NCBI GenBank assembly: GCA_963803735.1
Contig: CAWDNV010000019.1
Location: 1 to 64,000 of the forward strand
Reading direction: 5' to 3'
DNA length: 64,000 nt
Source: Palsa-189 sp963803735
GTDB taxonomy: Bacteria; Acidobacteriota; Terriglobia; Acidiferrales; UBA7541
The notes under the pieces are model-generated. The model made no database searches. It saw only the letters and a list, made by a program, of their open reading frames with translations, and was not told the DNA's origin. The position numbers and the translations under genes were made by a program. This document shows, piece by piece, positions 25,228 to 34,355 of the stretch; within the stretch, counting starts at the first letter, position 1, and each line of letters starts with the position of its first letter.

Positions 25228-25881
25228 TCAGAACTTCACCATCGAACTGCGCGTCAGCGTGCTATTGCTGGTGACGACGGCCGGTCCGCCCTTGAACATA
25301 TGCCAGGCCGCGTATTGCTCCATGTACGTATCTTCTGACGACAAGCAGTCAACCGGCACGATCACCTTGTAGCCGCGCTGCGCCAAGCCAGAGCCGGTAC
25401 CAATGCCCACGCCTTGAAACGAAGTGCCGCAGATGATGGCCGTCTTGATCCCGCGCGCTTTGAGCTTCTGTTCGAGGTCTGTGCCCATGAACTTATCTGG
25501 GCCGGCCGTGCGCGCCCATTCGCCATCATGCGGCGCGAAGGATTGATCGAGCATGTCCGCGGGTGTAGCTTTTTCGCCGCCGACCAGGCTGTACCACACC
25601 ATAACTCCCGCCGCCCGCGCTCCGTCGTGCAGTCGCTTGATGTTGGGAACCGTAGCCATGCAGCGCGGGCGGACGCCGCAATTCTGCTTCATAATGTCCA
25701 TAATGAGCAGGGCCGTCGTCGAAGGTTCGACCGTCACCGGTTTGAGTTCGGGTTTCGGCGGCGGTTTAACGGAGTCCCACTCATTGACGATGTCGTCCGC
25801 CAAAGACGACGCAGCAAATGCAAGCATGAGCACCGCGGCTGCGATCGTTGCTCCACGCAATAGATTTCGTATGTCTAACAT
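25228..25881 (-). CDS. Exported isochorismatase-fold hydrolase
   Basis: A 217-residue protein with a signal peptide (ending near SSLADD) and an isochorismatase/cysteine-hydrolase fold: ALLIMDIMKQNCG with the first catalytic Asp, then IKTAIICGTSFQGVGIGTG at the position where the nucleophilic Cys usually sits two or three residues further (T.VCV). Here that Cys is not present at its normal place; a Cys occurs earlier in IICGTS. The enzyme may be altered or inactive, or use the shifted Cys. Family members cleave amide, ether or ester bonds in small molecules. It follows the double GlcG-like gene on the same strand after 51 bp. Confidence 0.75.
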   Translation of the reverse strand: MLDIRNLLRGATIAAAVLMLAFAASSLADDIVNEWDSVKPPPKPELKPVTVEPSTTALLIMDIMKQNCGVRPRCMATVPNIKRLHDGARAAGVMVWYSLVGGEKATPADMLDQSFAPHDGEWARTAGPDKFMGTDLEQKLKARGIKTAIICGTSFQGVGIGTGSGLAQRGYKVIVPVDCLSSEDTYMEQYAAWHMFKGGPAVVTSNSTLTRSSMVKF

Positions 25882-25932
25882 CGCGCCTCCTTTTGTTTGA
25901 TCCGATTAATCTCGGCCCACTAGGGGCACAGG

Positions 25933-27111
25933 CTAGCCGCGCGGACCGCCCTCTGCCGCTGCCGCCGGATACACCGGCAGCGTCACGTGATCCCCAAACG
26001 CCGCCTTCAGGCCCTCGACAGCGCACTTTTCGTCCCCGCCGATCTGCTCGCCTCCGCCTCCAACGCCCAGCGAGCCGATCATCTGGCCATCCACGACGAT
26101 GGGAACGCCGCCCGCGTTCGAGAAAAGATTAAAGTACGTGGTTTGGCGCGCGGTCATCGCCGGATTGTTCTTGAGGTTCGCGCCGATTGCGGACGTGGGT
26201 TGGCGCGTCTTCAGTGAGGTCTGCGCCTTCAATAGCGCCGTGCGAATGTTGTTGTACGCTTGGCCATCCATGCGCTCCATGTGCACGAATTCGCCTGCAT
26301 TGTCGAGGATGTAGATGGAAGCCGATCCACCTTTTGATGCTGCCCAATCCCGGCATCCCTGTGCGATCTTTTTTGCCGCCGTCAGCGAAATCTGATTGCC
26401 GTCAAAGACGGTGCTCGCAGCCTTGCCAGTGAGCACGTAATCGGCCGGTAGAGTCGACTTGGGTGGTGCGGATGCGGCAAACTTGGGAACTGGCGTCTTG
26501 CTGGCGTTGGAATTTTCACGCGGCGGAACATCTTCCACCAGCGGCGGCACCGACGGTCCGAAGACTTCCGTCAGTGCTTTTTGCCCGCAAATTTCGTCAC
26601 TCCACACCGGCGGGCGTGGCGCCGAGCCGCCCACTCCGACGAAACCAATCATTTGCTTATTAACCACGATGGGAAGCCCACCGGAATTCGCAAACTCGCC
26701 GATTTGTATGAACTGAAGTTCTGCCGGCGGATCCTGGGTTACCCGGTTCATCAGGAGCTTGCTTGGCGCGCGAAGCGCCAGCGCCGTGCGCGCCTTCATC
26801 TCTGCGGTGATGATATTGAGATAGCCTTGGCCATCCATGCGATCGAAGTAAACGTGGTTGCCATCTTTATCGAGCACGATGATGCTGATTTGCACGCCTT
26901 GCGCGGTGGCGGCTTTTTCGCACGATTCCGCGATGCGCTGCGCCGTTGCGGCATTGATGGTGGTGAAATCCTGAATCTTTTCGGCGGACTTGCCAGTCAC
27001 GATGAATTGCTCCGGCACGCTTTGCGCAAAAGCCACGCTGCCCAATCCGATTGCTGCGCCGACCGCCAACCCCAACGCTAATCCTAGTCTGCTGACGACA
27101 CGAGCTTTCAT
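25933..27111 (-). CDS. Exported protein with two GlcG/HbpS-like heme-binding domains
   Basis: A 392-residue secreted protein (signal peptide ending near VAFAQ). It carries two repeated GlcG/HbpS domains (PF03928 type) at about residues 45-200 and 225-385. Each contains the same set: ATAQRIAESCEKAA or SLTAAKKIAQGCRDWAA, then DKDGNHVYFDRMDGQGY or DNAGEFVHMERMDGQAY, and GGLPIVVNKQMIGFVGVGG or GGVPIVVDGQMIGSLGVGG. The family binds heme or corrinoids in some members; substrate here is unknown. ATG 27111 is preceded by GGGGGAGGACAAAA. A tandem internal duplication is evident by eye. Confidence 0.82.
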   Translation of the reverse strand: MKARVVSRLGLALGLAVGAAIGLGSVAFAQSVPEQFIVTGKSAEKIQDFTTINAATAQRIAESCEKAATAQGVQISIIVLDKDGNHVYFDRMDGQGYLNIITAEMKARTALALRAPSKLLMNRVTQDPPAELQFIQIGEFANSGGLPIVVNKQMIGFVGVGGSAPRPPVWSDEICGQKALTEVFGPSVPPLVEDVPPRENSNASKTPVPKFAASAPPKSTLPADYVLTGKAASTVFDGNQISLTAAKKIAQGCRDWAASKGGSASIYILDNAGEFVHMERMDGQAYNNIRTALLKAQTSLKTRQPTSAIGANLKNNPAMTARQTTYFNLFSNAGGVPIVVDGQMIGSLGVGGGGEQIGGDEKCAVEGLKAAFGDHVTLPVYPAAAAEGGPRG

Positions 27112-27283
27112 TTTTGTCCTCCCCCAGAGGTTTTGTCGCACAAGTCTGCTCCCGTAGCCAGACAGTGTCAATTCGCCTCGGATCGATTTCATGATGGAGT
27201 AATATCTTGGGGAAATTCGGCCACGGCATTAAGACGGAACGCACGAATTTTGTGTTTCGCAGCGCCTGTGGAATCTTTGGTCC

Positions 27284-27922
27284 ATGAATCCCTCGCCCAA
27301 TCCGAACCCAGGTTCAAGGCCCGATCAAAAACTTGACCCGAAGCTCGAAAAACTGCTTTCGGAAATGGAGCGCTTTGGCATCGAGAATGACCAGCGCGAA
27401 AACGACCGCAAGCGCAAGATGTTGAACCTCGAGCCCGAAACCGCGGCGCTGCTTCATATTCTGGTTCGAGCCACGCATCGCCAAAGCATATTGGAGATTG
27501 GCACATCGAACGGCTACAGCACGATCTGGCTGGCGCACGCCATGCGCGCTGGAAGCAACGGCCGGCTTGTAAGCGTCGAGCGGAACCCTGCAAAATTAGA
27601 AATGGCGCGCGAAAATCTCCAGCGGGCAGGCCTGCTGAACTCCGTAACACTCCTCGAAGGCGAGGCCTCGGACGTAGTCAGAACGTTAGGAGGCCCTTTC
27701 GATTGTGTGTTCTTCGATGCAGACCGGATCAGCGCGCCCAAACAGCTCGATATTCTAATGCCGAAGCTTGAACCTGATGTTCTTTTGCTCGCTGATAACG
27801 TCCTCTCGCATCCCGAAGAGGTTGCCGCTTACCTGAGCGCTGTTTCTGGCCTCCAAGATTTCTCCTCCGTTACTGTGCCCGTCGGAAAAGGACTGAATAT
27901 TGCATATCGGCAAGGTAAGTAG
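27284..27922 (+). CDS. SAM-dependent O-methyltransferase
   Basis: A 212-residue class I methyltransferase of the O-methyltransferase type. The SAM-binding glycine motif is SILEIGTSNGYSTIWLA near residue 68; the acidic motif II is LVSVERNPAKLE; and FDCVFFDADR fits the metal-binding/active-site region of this family. No signal peptide; the first 25 residues are Pro/Asn-rich and probably disordered. It stands alone, divergent from the GlcG-like gene. Substrate unknown. Confidence 0.85.
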   Translation: MNPSPNPNPGSRPDQKLDPKLEKLLSEMERFGIENDQRENDRKRKMLNLEPETAALLHILVRATHRQSILEIGTSNGYSTIWLAHAMRAGSNGRLVSVERNPAKLEMARENLQRAGLLNSVTLLEGEASDVVRTLGGPFDCVFFDADRISAPKQLDILMPKLEPDVLLLADNVLSHPEEVAAYLSAVSGLQDFSSVTVPVGKGLNIAYRQGK

Positions 27923-28165
27923 CCGATCTCAGGCCGCGAATCGCTGTCGCTGAAGTATTTCTTCGAAGTCACAAAGCCGTCGACCCCGGCCTGGCCAAAA
28001 TTGGTTGACAACCACCCGCCTAAAATCGTAATACCGTGTACAAGAGCGGGCCCCAAAGTCAAAGATCGAAATCTCGGAGTAATTCTCTAGATAGAAAACG
28101 AATATCGGCAAACCCGATTCGCGCCGAAGCTTCTGTCTGATTCAATCTGAGCCCGGAGGCGTGCC

Positions 28166-28564
28166 ATGGGAAAAAATACGTTGCGTACGCTGGTTGGCGG
28201 TCTGGCCTTCTTCTTCGCGGTGCTTCCTGTTGTTGCGCATCATGCGTTCGTAGCCGAGTACGACGCCAGCAAATCAACCACGCTGCAGGGCGTGGTGACC
28301 AAAGTCGAGTGGACCAATCCTCACGCCCGCTTCTACATCGACGTAAAAGACAAGAGCGGCAGCGTGGCCAATTGGAACCTTGAGCTCGCCAGTCCTAACG
28401 CGCTTCGGCGGCTGGGCTGGACGAGAGACGCAATTAAAGTGGGAGAAACCGTCAGCGTGTTGGTCGCCCCAGCCAAAGACGGAACCAAAATGGCCAATGC
28501 CAGAACCGTCACACTGGCCGACGGCCGCAAGATGGTGGCCGGATTGTCTCCCGATCAGCAATAA
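28166..28564 (+). CDS. DUF6152-like exported protein (copy 1)
   Basis: A 132-residue secreted protein: signal peptide ending at VVAHH, then a small beta-barrel-like domain with EYDASKSTTLQGVVTKVEW and TNPHARFYIDVKD. The mature protein begins with a His-His pair, as in the other two copies at 33324-33722 and 42398-42796; such an N-terminal His could bind metal, which is inference. Ribosome site CCCGGAGGCGTGCC precedes the ATG. It is followed after 10 bp by the paired exported protein. Function unknown. Confidence 0.78.
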   Translation: MGKNTLRTLVGGLAFFFAVLPVVAHHAFVAEYDASKSTTLQGVVTKVEWTNPHARFYIDVKDKSGSVANWNLELASPNALRRLGWTRDAIKVGETVSVLVAPAKDGTKMANARTVTLADGRKMVAGLSPDQQ

Positions 28565-28574
28565 GGAGGCGAAC

Positions 28575-29396
28575 GTGAGAAACAACCTCGCTCGCTCGAT
28601 CTTCACCGCGTTTTCTCTGGGAGCTCTTTTTTTCGTCTGCTCGTCTCCAGCTTTCGCCCAGGGCCAGCCTGAACCGTCCGGCGTGAATCCCGCGGGCGGA
28701 GGCGTCCCCATGCGCAGCCTCGAAAAACTCCAAGCGAAGTCGTCCGGACCGGCCCCGCGCGCCGCGGATGGCAAACCAGACCTGTCTGGAATCTGGGGGC
28801 CGGACCCCAAGATGATCGGCGACATTGCAGTCGCCCTCAAGCCTGGCGAGAAGCTCCCCTTACAGCCTTGGGCCCTGAAGCTCAGCAAGGAGCGCCTCTC
28901 GAAAGACGATCCCAACGCGAGTTGCCTGCCCTCTGGCATCCCGCGCCAGTCTCCGTTTCCGTTCAAAATTATCCAGACTCAGAAGCTGATCGTCTTCCTG
29001 ATCGAAGGAAACGTGCATACGTACCGCCAAGTCTTCGTGGACGGCAGCACGCATCCCAAGGACCTCGATCCCAGTTGGTTCGGCGATTCCCGGGGCAAAT
29101 GGGAGGGAGACACACTCGTCGTAGACACGGTGGGATTCAACGACAAGTTCTGGTTTGATGGCATCGGCCACCCGCATACCGAGAAGCTTCACGTAATCGA
29201 GCGTTATCGCCGCACCGATGGGGGAAACTTGAATTACGAAATCACCATCGACGATCCCGGCGCTTATACCCGGCCTTTTACGCTCTACGGCCATTCACCC
29301 TTGCTTCAGAACACCGAAATCATGGAGTACTTCTGCATCGAGAATAACCAGGACGTCGCCCATATTCTCGGGAAAGGCACTCCCGCGAAAGAGTAG
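28575..29396 (+). CDS. Exported partner protein of DUF6152 (copy 1)
   Basis: A 273-residue secreted protein (signal peptide ending near PAFAQ). The central signature is DPSWFGDSRGKWEGDTLVVD followed by GFNDKFWFDGIGHPHTEKLH, closely matched in the proteins at 32510-33313 and 41489-42340. The start is GTG at 28575 with AAGGAGG in front, overlapping the DUF6152 stop region, so the two are one operon. No enzyme motif recognised; conserved Trp, Asp and His suggest carbohydrate or small-molecule binding, unproven. Confidence 0.72.
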   Translation: MRNNLARSIFTAFSLGALFFVCSSPAFAQGQPEPSGVNPAGGGVPMRSLEKLQAKSSGPAPRAADGKPDLSGIWGPDPKMIGDIAVALKPGEKLPLQPWALKLSKERLSKDDPNASCLPSGIPRQSPFPFKIIQTQKLIVFLIEGNVHTYRQVFVDGSTHPKDLDPSWFGDSRGKWEGDTLVVDTVGFNDKFWFDGIGHPHTEKLHVIERYRRTDGGNLNYEITIDDPGAYTRPFTLYGHSPLLQNTEIMEYFCIENNQDVAHILGKGTPAKE

Positions 29397-29413
29397 TGCC
29401 GGAGGGAGACAAA

Positions 29414-29902
29414 ATGATGCGTAGAATCTTGATACTTTTGTGCACGTTCACGGCTGGAGCAATCGTCGGACATTTCGGCATCTCGATAAGTTCGCATTTC
29501 GCGGCGCCTGCGGTCGTCTTGGCTCAAACGCACAAGCCGCTGATGATCACTCACCTCTACACGGGTCCGGACAATCAGACTCATGCCGAAGAGGTTGAAT
29601 TGAAGTTCACCCCCGGAAGCCCTGCCGAAGTTTCCAAAATGATGCCGATAAGTAGCGCCGAACTCCATCGGACGGCGGGCGGGAGCGTAGACGATTGGCA
29701 TCGTGCGCCGCGCCGACAATACGTGATCACCCTGAGCGGCCATGGAGAGGTCGAAGTTGCGGGCGGAAAAAAGATATCCATGGGGCCCGGGCACATCGAC
29801 CTGGTAGAAGATACGACGGGCAAAGGCCACATTACGAAAGTTGTGGGCGCAGAAGATCGAGTAACGATTCAGCTTCCGCTGGCGGATCAGTCTGGCCGAT
29901 AG
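29414..29902 (+). CDS. Exported cupin-like protein
   Basis: A 162-residue protein with an N-terminal signal or anchor segment (residues 4-30) and a single beta-barrel resembling a cupin (RRQYVITLSGHGEVEVAGGK, then KISMGPGHIDLVEDTTGKGH). The metal-binding His/Glu set of classical cupins is incomplete: the second motif G-x5-P-x-G is recognisable as MGPGH, the first is weak. ATG 29414 with GGAGGGAGACAAA is used, 17 bp after the preceding stop, so it is likely in the same operon. Confidence 0.65.
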   Translation: MMRRILILLCTFTAGAIVGHFGISISSHFAAPAVVLAQTHKPLMITHLYTGPDNQTHAEEVELKFTPGSPAEVSKMMPISSAELHRTAGGSVDDWHRAPRRQYVITLSGHGEVEVAGGKKISMGPGHIDLVEDTTGKGHITKVVGAEDRVTIQLPLADQSGR

Positions 29903-29998
29903 GTTCTGGCCGAGAGCTTTGGCCCAAAATGTCGTCGGAAACGCGCGACCGGGTGTACTATGGCGCCATTCTCGAAGCGAAAATCCTGGTCAAGGATT

Positions 29999-31462
29999 AT
30001 GAAGAAGACATATGTGATCGCCATCGCCGGGACGTTGCTGCTGTCGTTTCACGTCTCGGCGCGGAACGCGGGCTCGGACGCTAAGGCAGCGATCGACACG
30101 GCGGTTGCTGCCATGGGCACGGCGGCGCTGCAGTCGATTCAGTACAGCGGCACGGGCTCCTTCTATGCGACGGGGCAGGCCTACGAGCCCGGAGGTCCGT
30201 GGCCGCGGTATACGCTAAAAAAATACACGATGCTGGTGAACTACACCGCGCCGGCGATGCGGCAGGAGTTGGTGCGAATCGACGACGAGAAGCCTCCGCG
30301 TGGTGGCGGCGTGGGAGGATACAACCCGGCCACGTTTCAAGGCGGGATCAGACCCGCACCTGGCGACATGGTCGAGAACCAGAACACCGACGGACACGCT
30401 GAAGCGGGTGCGGTTCGGATTTGGCTGACGCCCCACGGCTTCCTTAAAGGGGCTGCCGCGAATCTGGCTACCGCAAAGACAATGACCATGCATGGGAAGA
30501 AGACAGTGTCTTTCACCGCGTTCGGCAAATACAACGTGACGGGGACCCTCAACGCTGAGAATCTGGTCGAGCACGTCGAAGCGCTGGTGGATGTGCCCTA
30601 TACCGGCGACACGCCCATGGAGGGAGTCTACTCGGACTACCGGGACTTCAGCGGGGTGAAATTTCCGATGCACATAGTCATGAAGGAAGGCGGTTATCCG
30701 ACGCTGGACCTGACCGTAGCCGATGCGCAGCCAAATAGCCAAGCCGCACTCGATGTGCGCGGCGCGAACCCCGCCCAGGGCGGCGGTCAGGCAGCCAGGG
30801 CTGAGCGTCATGCCGAAAAAATTGCAGACGGTGTGTGGGCTTTAACCCCTGGAGCTGAAGGAAGCATTCTCGTCGAGTTCAAAGATTATGTCGTCATCGT
30901 TGAGGGACCCGGAAACGATGCTTATACGATGGCGACGCTGGCACAAGTGAAGACCATGGACCCTAACAAGCCGATCCGCTACGTGGTCAACACCCACCAC
31001 CATGCCGATCACGCCGGGGGTCTTCGTGCCTATGTTGCGGAAGGCATTCCCATCATCACGCATGAATCGCACAAGAAGTATTACGAAGAGCAGATTTTCA
31101 AGAATCCCCACACACTCAATCCGGATCGGCTGGCGCGCGAACCGCGAGCGCCGATGCTGGAGACGATGAAGGACAAGCGCGTGTTGACCGACGGCAACAT
31201 GACGATCGAGCTCTACCTAATGCCAAACCATCTCCACGCCGTAGGCTTGGTGATGGCGTACCTCCCAGCGCAAAAACTGCTGATTCAGGCAGACTCCTAC
31301 ATACCACGTCCGGACGCGCCGCCACTGCCGGCTCCAAGTCCCTACACAATCAACCTGGTCGACAATGTTACGCGCCAGAAGCTGGACGTCACGCGGGTTG
31401 TGCACATCCATGGCGGCGTCAGCCCTTATAGCGACCTGGTGGCCGCGGCCGGGCGACCGTAG
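29999..31462 (+). CDS. Exported metallo-beta-lactamase-fold hydrolase
   Basis: A 487-residue secreted protein. After a signal peptide, residues ~25-260 form an N-terminal beta domain of unknown type; residues ~275-480 are a metallo-beta-lactamase fold with the zinc motif THHHADHAGG near 331, a later HLHAVG and a final HIHGGVSP. MBL-fold enzymes hydrolyse diverse substrates, including lactones and beta-lactams; none can be chosen here. ATG at 29999 is preferred to one 39 bp upstream because it starts a clean signal peptide (MKKTYVIAIAGTLLL). Confidence 0.82.
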   Translation: MKKTYVIAIAGTLLLSFHVSARNAGSDAKAAIDTAVAAMGTAALQSIQYSGTGSFYATGQAYEPGGPWPRYTLKKYTMLVNYTAPAMRQELVRIDDEKPPRGGGVGGYNPATFQGGIRPAPGDMVENQNTDGHAEAGAVRIWLTPHGFLKGAAANLATAKTMTMHGKKTVSFTAFGKYNVTGTLNAENLVEHVEALVDVPYTGDTPMEGVYSDYRDFSGVKFPMHIVMKEGGYPTLDLTVADAQPNSQAALDVRGANPAQGGGQAARAERHAEKIADGVWALTPGAEGSILVEFKDYVVIVEGPGNDAYTMATLAQVKTMDPNKPIRYVVNTHHHADHAGGLRAYVAEGIPIITHESHKKYYEEQIFKNPHTLNPDRLAREPRAPMLETMKDKRVLTDGNMTIELYLMPNHLHAVGLVMAYLPAQKLLIQADSYIPRPDAPPLPAPSPYTINLVDNVTRQKLDVTRVVHIHGGVSPYSDLVAAAGRP

Positions 31463-31578
31463 CATTCGACGGTTGTTCGGGGGCCCACGTCGGCCGTTAC
31501 ATGCCGAATGACGGCGATCTGGTTCGTACGCTTGCGCCGGCTTTGAAAGCCAAATCTAGCGTGCAAGGGGGCACCGTT

Positions 31579-32499
31579 ATGCGACGAGTGTGGTGGATCG
31601 GGTTCGCGCTGTTGCTGATCGGGCCGCTACTGTTTGCTGCGCCGGCACGCGCGCAAGCGGATTTGGCGGGCGTGATTGATATTCATGCCCATTCCGATCC
31701 CGATAGCATGCCGCGTTCGATCGACGCGATCGACCTGGCGAAGCTTGCGAAGCAGCGGGGCATGCGAGGGCTGGTGCTGAAAAATCACTATGAGTCCACC
31801 GCGGCGCTGGCTTACATCGTTCGCAAGGAAGTGCCGGGGATCGAAATTTTTGGCGGTATCGACCTGAATCGCTCCGTCGGCGGAATCAATGCCGCCGCCA
31901 TCGAGCGGATGGTGTTGATGAAAGGCGGGTGGGGCAAAGTCGTTTGGATGCCCACGTTTGACAATGAGAATCAGGTCAAGGCAAGCAAGGAAAATCGGCC
32001 GTTCGTGGCGATTTCCAAGAATGGCCAATTGCTGCCGGAAGTCGAGGAAGTGATCCGGCTGGTGGCAAAACATCAACTGACGCTCGAAACCGGCCACTCC
32101 TCGGCCGCTGACGGCCTCCTGATCGTGCACGCGGCGCGGCAAGCCGGAGTGCAACACGTGGTGGTCACGCACGCCATGGCTGATCCCGTTCGCATGACCA
32201 TTCCGCAAATGCAGCAGGCCGCGCGCGAAGGCGCTTACATCGAATTCGTTTATGGCGCGACGATCCCGCCAAATAACGGAACGCTCGCCGCGATAAGCAT
32301 GAGCGACTACGCGAAAGCGATTCGCGCCGTGGGCCCGCAATTCTGCATTCTATCCAGCGACCTCGGACAGCCGGGGCGTCCCCTGCACCCCGACGGACTT
32401 GCTCTATTCTTTCAGGCTCTTCGCAAAGAGGGAATTTCCCAAGCGGATATCGACCTGATGTCCAAAACCAATCCGGCCCGGGCTTTAGGACTTCAGTAA
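31579..32499 (+). CDS. Exported amidohydrolase-like protein (DUF6282 type)
   Basis: A 306-residue protein with a signal peptide (ending near ARAQA) and a TIM-barrel metal hydrolase pattern: DIHAHSDPDSMPRSID as the HxH strand-1 motif, then LETGHSSAADGLL and VVVTHAMADPV as further metal-binding His. This matches DUF6282, a branch of the amidohydrolase superfamily. ATG 31579 with AAGGGGG upstream gives a clean signal peptide; an in-frame ATG at 31501 does not. Substrate unknown. Confidence 0.75.
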   Translation: MRRVWWIGFALLLIGPLLFAAPARAQADLAGVIDIHAHSDPDSMPRSIDAIDLAKLAKQRGMRGLVLKNHYESTAALAYIVRKEVPGIEIFGGIDLNRSVGGINAAAIERMVLMKGGWGKVVWMPTFDNENQVKASKENRPFVAISKNGQLLPEVEEVIRLVAKHQLTLETGHSSAADGLLIVHAARQAGVQHVVVTHAMADPVRMTIPQMQQAAREGAYIEFVYGATIPPNNGTLAAISMSDYAKAIRAVGPQFCILSSDLGQPGRPLHPDGLALFFQALRKEGISQADIDLMSKTNPARALGLQ

Positions 32500-32509
32500 A
32501 AAGTAGCGG

Positions 32510-33313
32510 CTATTTTTTAGGAGCTATAACGGGGTCGGTGACGCTCTTCTGAAAGTGCTCGTACTCCGACATGGAGCAAGCGTACGCGTCGTCGAAGCCG
32601 CCGTGCTGCAACTTGAAGATTTTTTGTCCCGCCCACGGTTTTGTGTAGGCTTTCGGATCGTCGAAGATCAGGTCCAACTGCAGCGTGTCGTGATTAATGC
32701 GCTTAAATTTTTCGACGAGATGCATCTCATCGCTATGCGGGCGGCCCACGTGATCCAGCCACGTTTTGTCATTAAAGCCGATAGTGTCGACGACCAGAGT
32801 ATCGCCTTCATATTTCCCGACTGAGTCTCCCCACCAGGTGGGATCGGGGTCCTGACGATGCGGACGGCCCATCAGGATAGGGCGCCAGGTCGGCCCGTAT
32901 TGATAAAGGATGTAAACAATATCGGCAGTCTGGACAAAGCGGAATTGCGTGGGAACAAGGTAGATCCGCGGGACTCCGATGGGATCGCAGTACTTGATGC
33001 GCGGGTCCGTCGTATTCTCGAAGGTCGCGCGAGGCCCGCTTTCGGGCCGTTCGGAATTTAGCTTGGCGAGCGCCCAAGGTTGATAAGGCGTGTCGTCTTG
33101 CGGCGTGCCCGTCTTTTTCTCGCCGGGATCGGAAATGATAAACCCTCCGCCGCCTGCGCCGAGGGGTGCTCCCCAATCTCCAGACAAATCGGGGACCTGC
33201 GCCTGGGCGCCGGACTTGGAGTTTGCCGGTGTCGACGTTTGGGCTCCTGAAGCGGCAGAAAAGGCGACCAACACCAGAAGTAGAGCTGCGGAGTGCAGCA
33301 GAAACTTTCGCAT
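32510..33313 (-). CDS. Exported partner protein of DUF6152 (copy 2)
   Basis: A 267-residue secreted protein (signal peptide ending near ASGAQ) carrying DPTWWGDSVGKYEGDTLVVD and GFNDKTWLDHVGRPHSDEMH, the signature of the family at 28575-29396. A PDLSGDWG motif follows the signal peptide, as in copy 1 (PDLSGIWG) and copy 3 (PDFSGMWE). ATG 33313 is preceded by AAGGAGTCGTC. It lies 10 bp downstream of DUF6152 copy 2, so the same gene order recurs. It is convergent with the DUF6282 gene (10-bp gap). Confidence 0.72.
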   Translation of the reverse strand: MRKFLLHSAALLLVLVAFSAASGAQTSTPANSKSGAQAQVPDLSGDWGAPLGAGGGGFIISDPGEKKTGTPQDDTPYQPWALAKLNSERPESGPRATFENTTDPRIKYCDPIGVPRIYLVPTQFRFVQTADIVYILYQYGPTWRPILMGRPHRQDPDPTWWGDSVGKYEGDTLVVDTIGFNDKTWLDHVGRPHSDEMHLVEKFKRINHDTLQLDLIFDDPKAYTKPWAGQKIFKLQHGGFDDAYACSMSEYEHFQKSVTDPVIAPKK

Positions 33314-33323
33314 GACGACTCCT

Positions 33324-33722
33324 TCACTCGCTCTTGGGGGGTGTGTCCCGGTCCGGGTAGGCGCGAAGTATCTTGCCATCTGGGAGTGTCACCCTCTGTA
33401 TGATTCCAAAAGGCGAGCCGTTCTTGGCAGCATGAAATTCGATCTTCACCATGTCGCCTGCTTGCAGCGATTTTCGGACCCATTCTCGCGGCGCGAGCAT
33501 GCTCGGAGGAGGAGCCTCGAGCGTCCAGTGTTCCACAGCGCCCTTATCATTCGTCGCATCGAAGCGAATCTGGCAATGCGGATTTGTCCACTCGATCTCC
33601 GTGATCGTGGCCTTCTGAAAAGTGGTCATGGTGGTCATGTCATATCCGGCATTGCCGTGGTGCGCCATGACAGCGCTCGTCGCTAAGAAAAGAAGAGCCG
33701 CGAAAAAGCTGGCTACTTTCAC
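33324..33722 (-). CDS. DUF6152-like exported protein (copy 2)
   Basis: A 132-residue secreted protein, the same length as the other two copies. The signal peptide ends at AVMAHHG, and the domain contains TFQKATITEIEWTNPHCQI and later SPFGIIQRVTLPDGK. First gene of a two-gene operon with the exported partner at 32510-33313. Function unknown. Confidence 0.77.
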   Translation of the reverse strand: MKVASFFAALLFLATSAVMAHHGNAGYDMTTMTTFQKATITEIEWTNPHCQIRFDATNDKGAVEHWTLEAPPPSMLAPREWVRKSLQAGDMVKIEFHAAKNGSPFGIIQRVTLPDGKILRAYPDRDTPPKSE

Positions 33723-33964
33723 CTAAGCACCCCCGGTTCAGCGGTCATTCAGCGATGGCCGATAGAGTATACATCCGGCAGCTTTCTGTCGAGCACGGCT
33801 GACGCTCCGCCCGGCCATTCAGCATTCGCGCTCTGAGATCGATTTCCACAGATCGGCAAATAGACCTCTATATGTGGTGCCTTTGGCCTTGACACCACAA
33901 TTGTCCGGCCGGAGAATCCGATCACCCGATTTGGGCGCCGTCGATTGAATACGAGGGAGGCTGC

Positions 33965-34171
33965 GTGCGCTATCTGCCAGGATGGACCGTGCAGTGCATC
34001 AATCCTGAATGCCAGGCTCGAGGACATTGGTTACGCGTCGATAACGCTCCGGAAGAAAATTGCAGCAACTGCGGCGACCATCTGCACAACGTGCCCCCGC
34101 CGCTGGGCCCACAACTTAGGCTGAGGCCACGTCCACTGACGACGTACCGGCCGGCCCGGCGCCCTCGTTAA
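33965..34171 (+). CDS. Small zinc-ribbon protein
   Basis: A 68-residue protein starting at GTG 33965 with GGGAGG six bases upstream. It has four Cys arranged as two pairs (VQCINPECQ and ENCSNCGDHL), a treble-clef or zinc-ribbon, followed by a Pro/Arg-rich tail. Such short zinc ribbons are common unknowns. The preceding 240 bp (33723-33964) hold only the promoter side of DUF6152 copy 2. Confidence 0.6.
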   Translation: MRYLPGWTVQCINPECQARGHWLRVDNAPEENCSNCGDHLHNVPPPLGPQLRLRPRPLTTYRPARRPR

Positions 34172-34321
34172 AGAAGCCGTCGCAAGTCGCCAGATTTATT
34201 TCCTGCCGGAACTGTCTCCATCGGATCGGTTGAAATTTCACAGCCAGTGTGAAAGTGAATTTTGAATTTAACGCGACTGCCCCGGAGGAAGCACAGACGT
34301 CGTAGTTGTCGGCTTTCGGGC

Positions 34322-34355
34322 AAAAAAAGAGCGGCCGGTGGGGGCCCGGCCGCTC
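34322..34355 (-). terminator. Intrinsic terminator on the minus strand without an evident gene
   Basis: On the minus strand GAGCGGCCGG and CCGGCCGCTC form a 10-bp stem, followed by TTTTTTT (34328-34322). This is a textbook Rho-independent terminator, yet no minus-strand gene is seen between 34356 and the pyrE end at 35656. The rest of 34172-34641 shows nothing recognisable. Confidence 0.75.

Noticed and set aside
33090..33686. 198-codon plus-strand frame
   Set aside because: It runs antisense to the DUF6152 copy 2 pair, which have signal peptides and paralogues.
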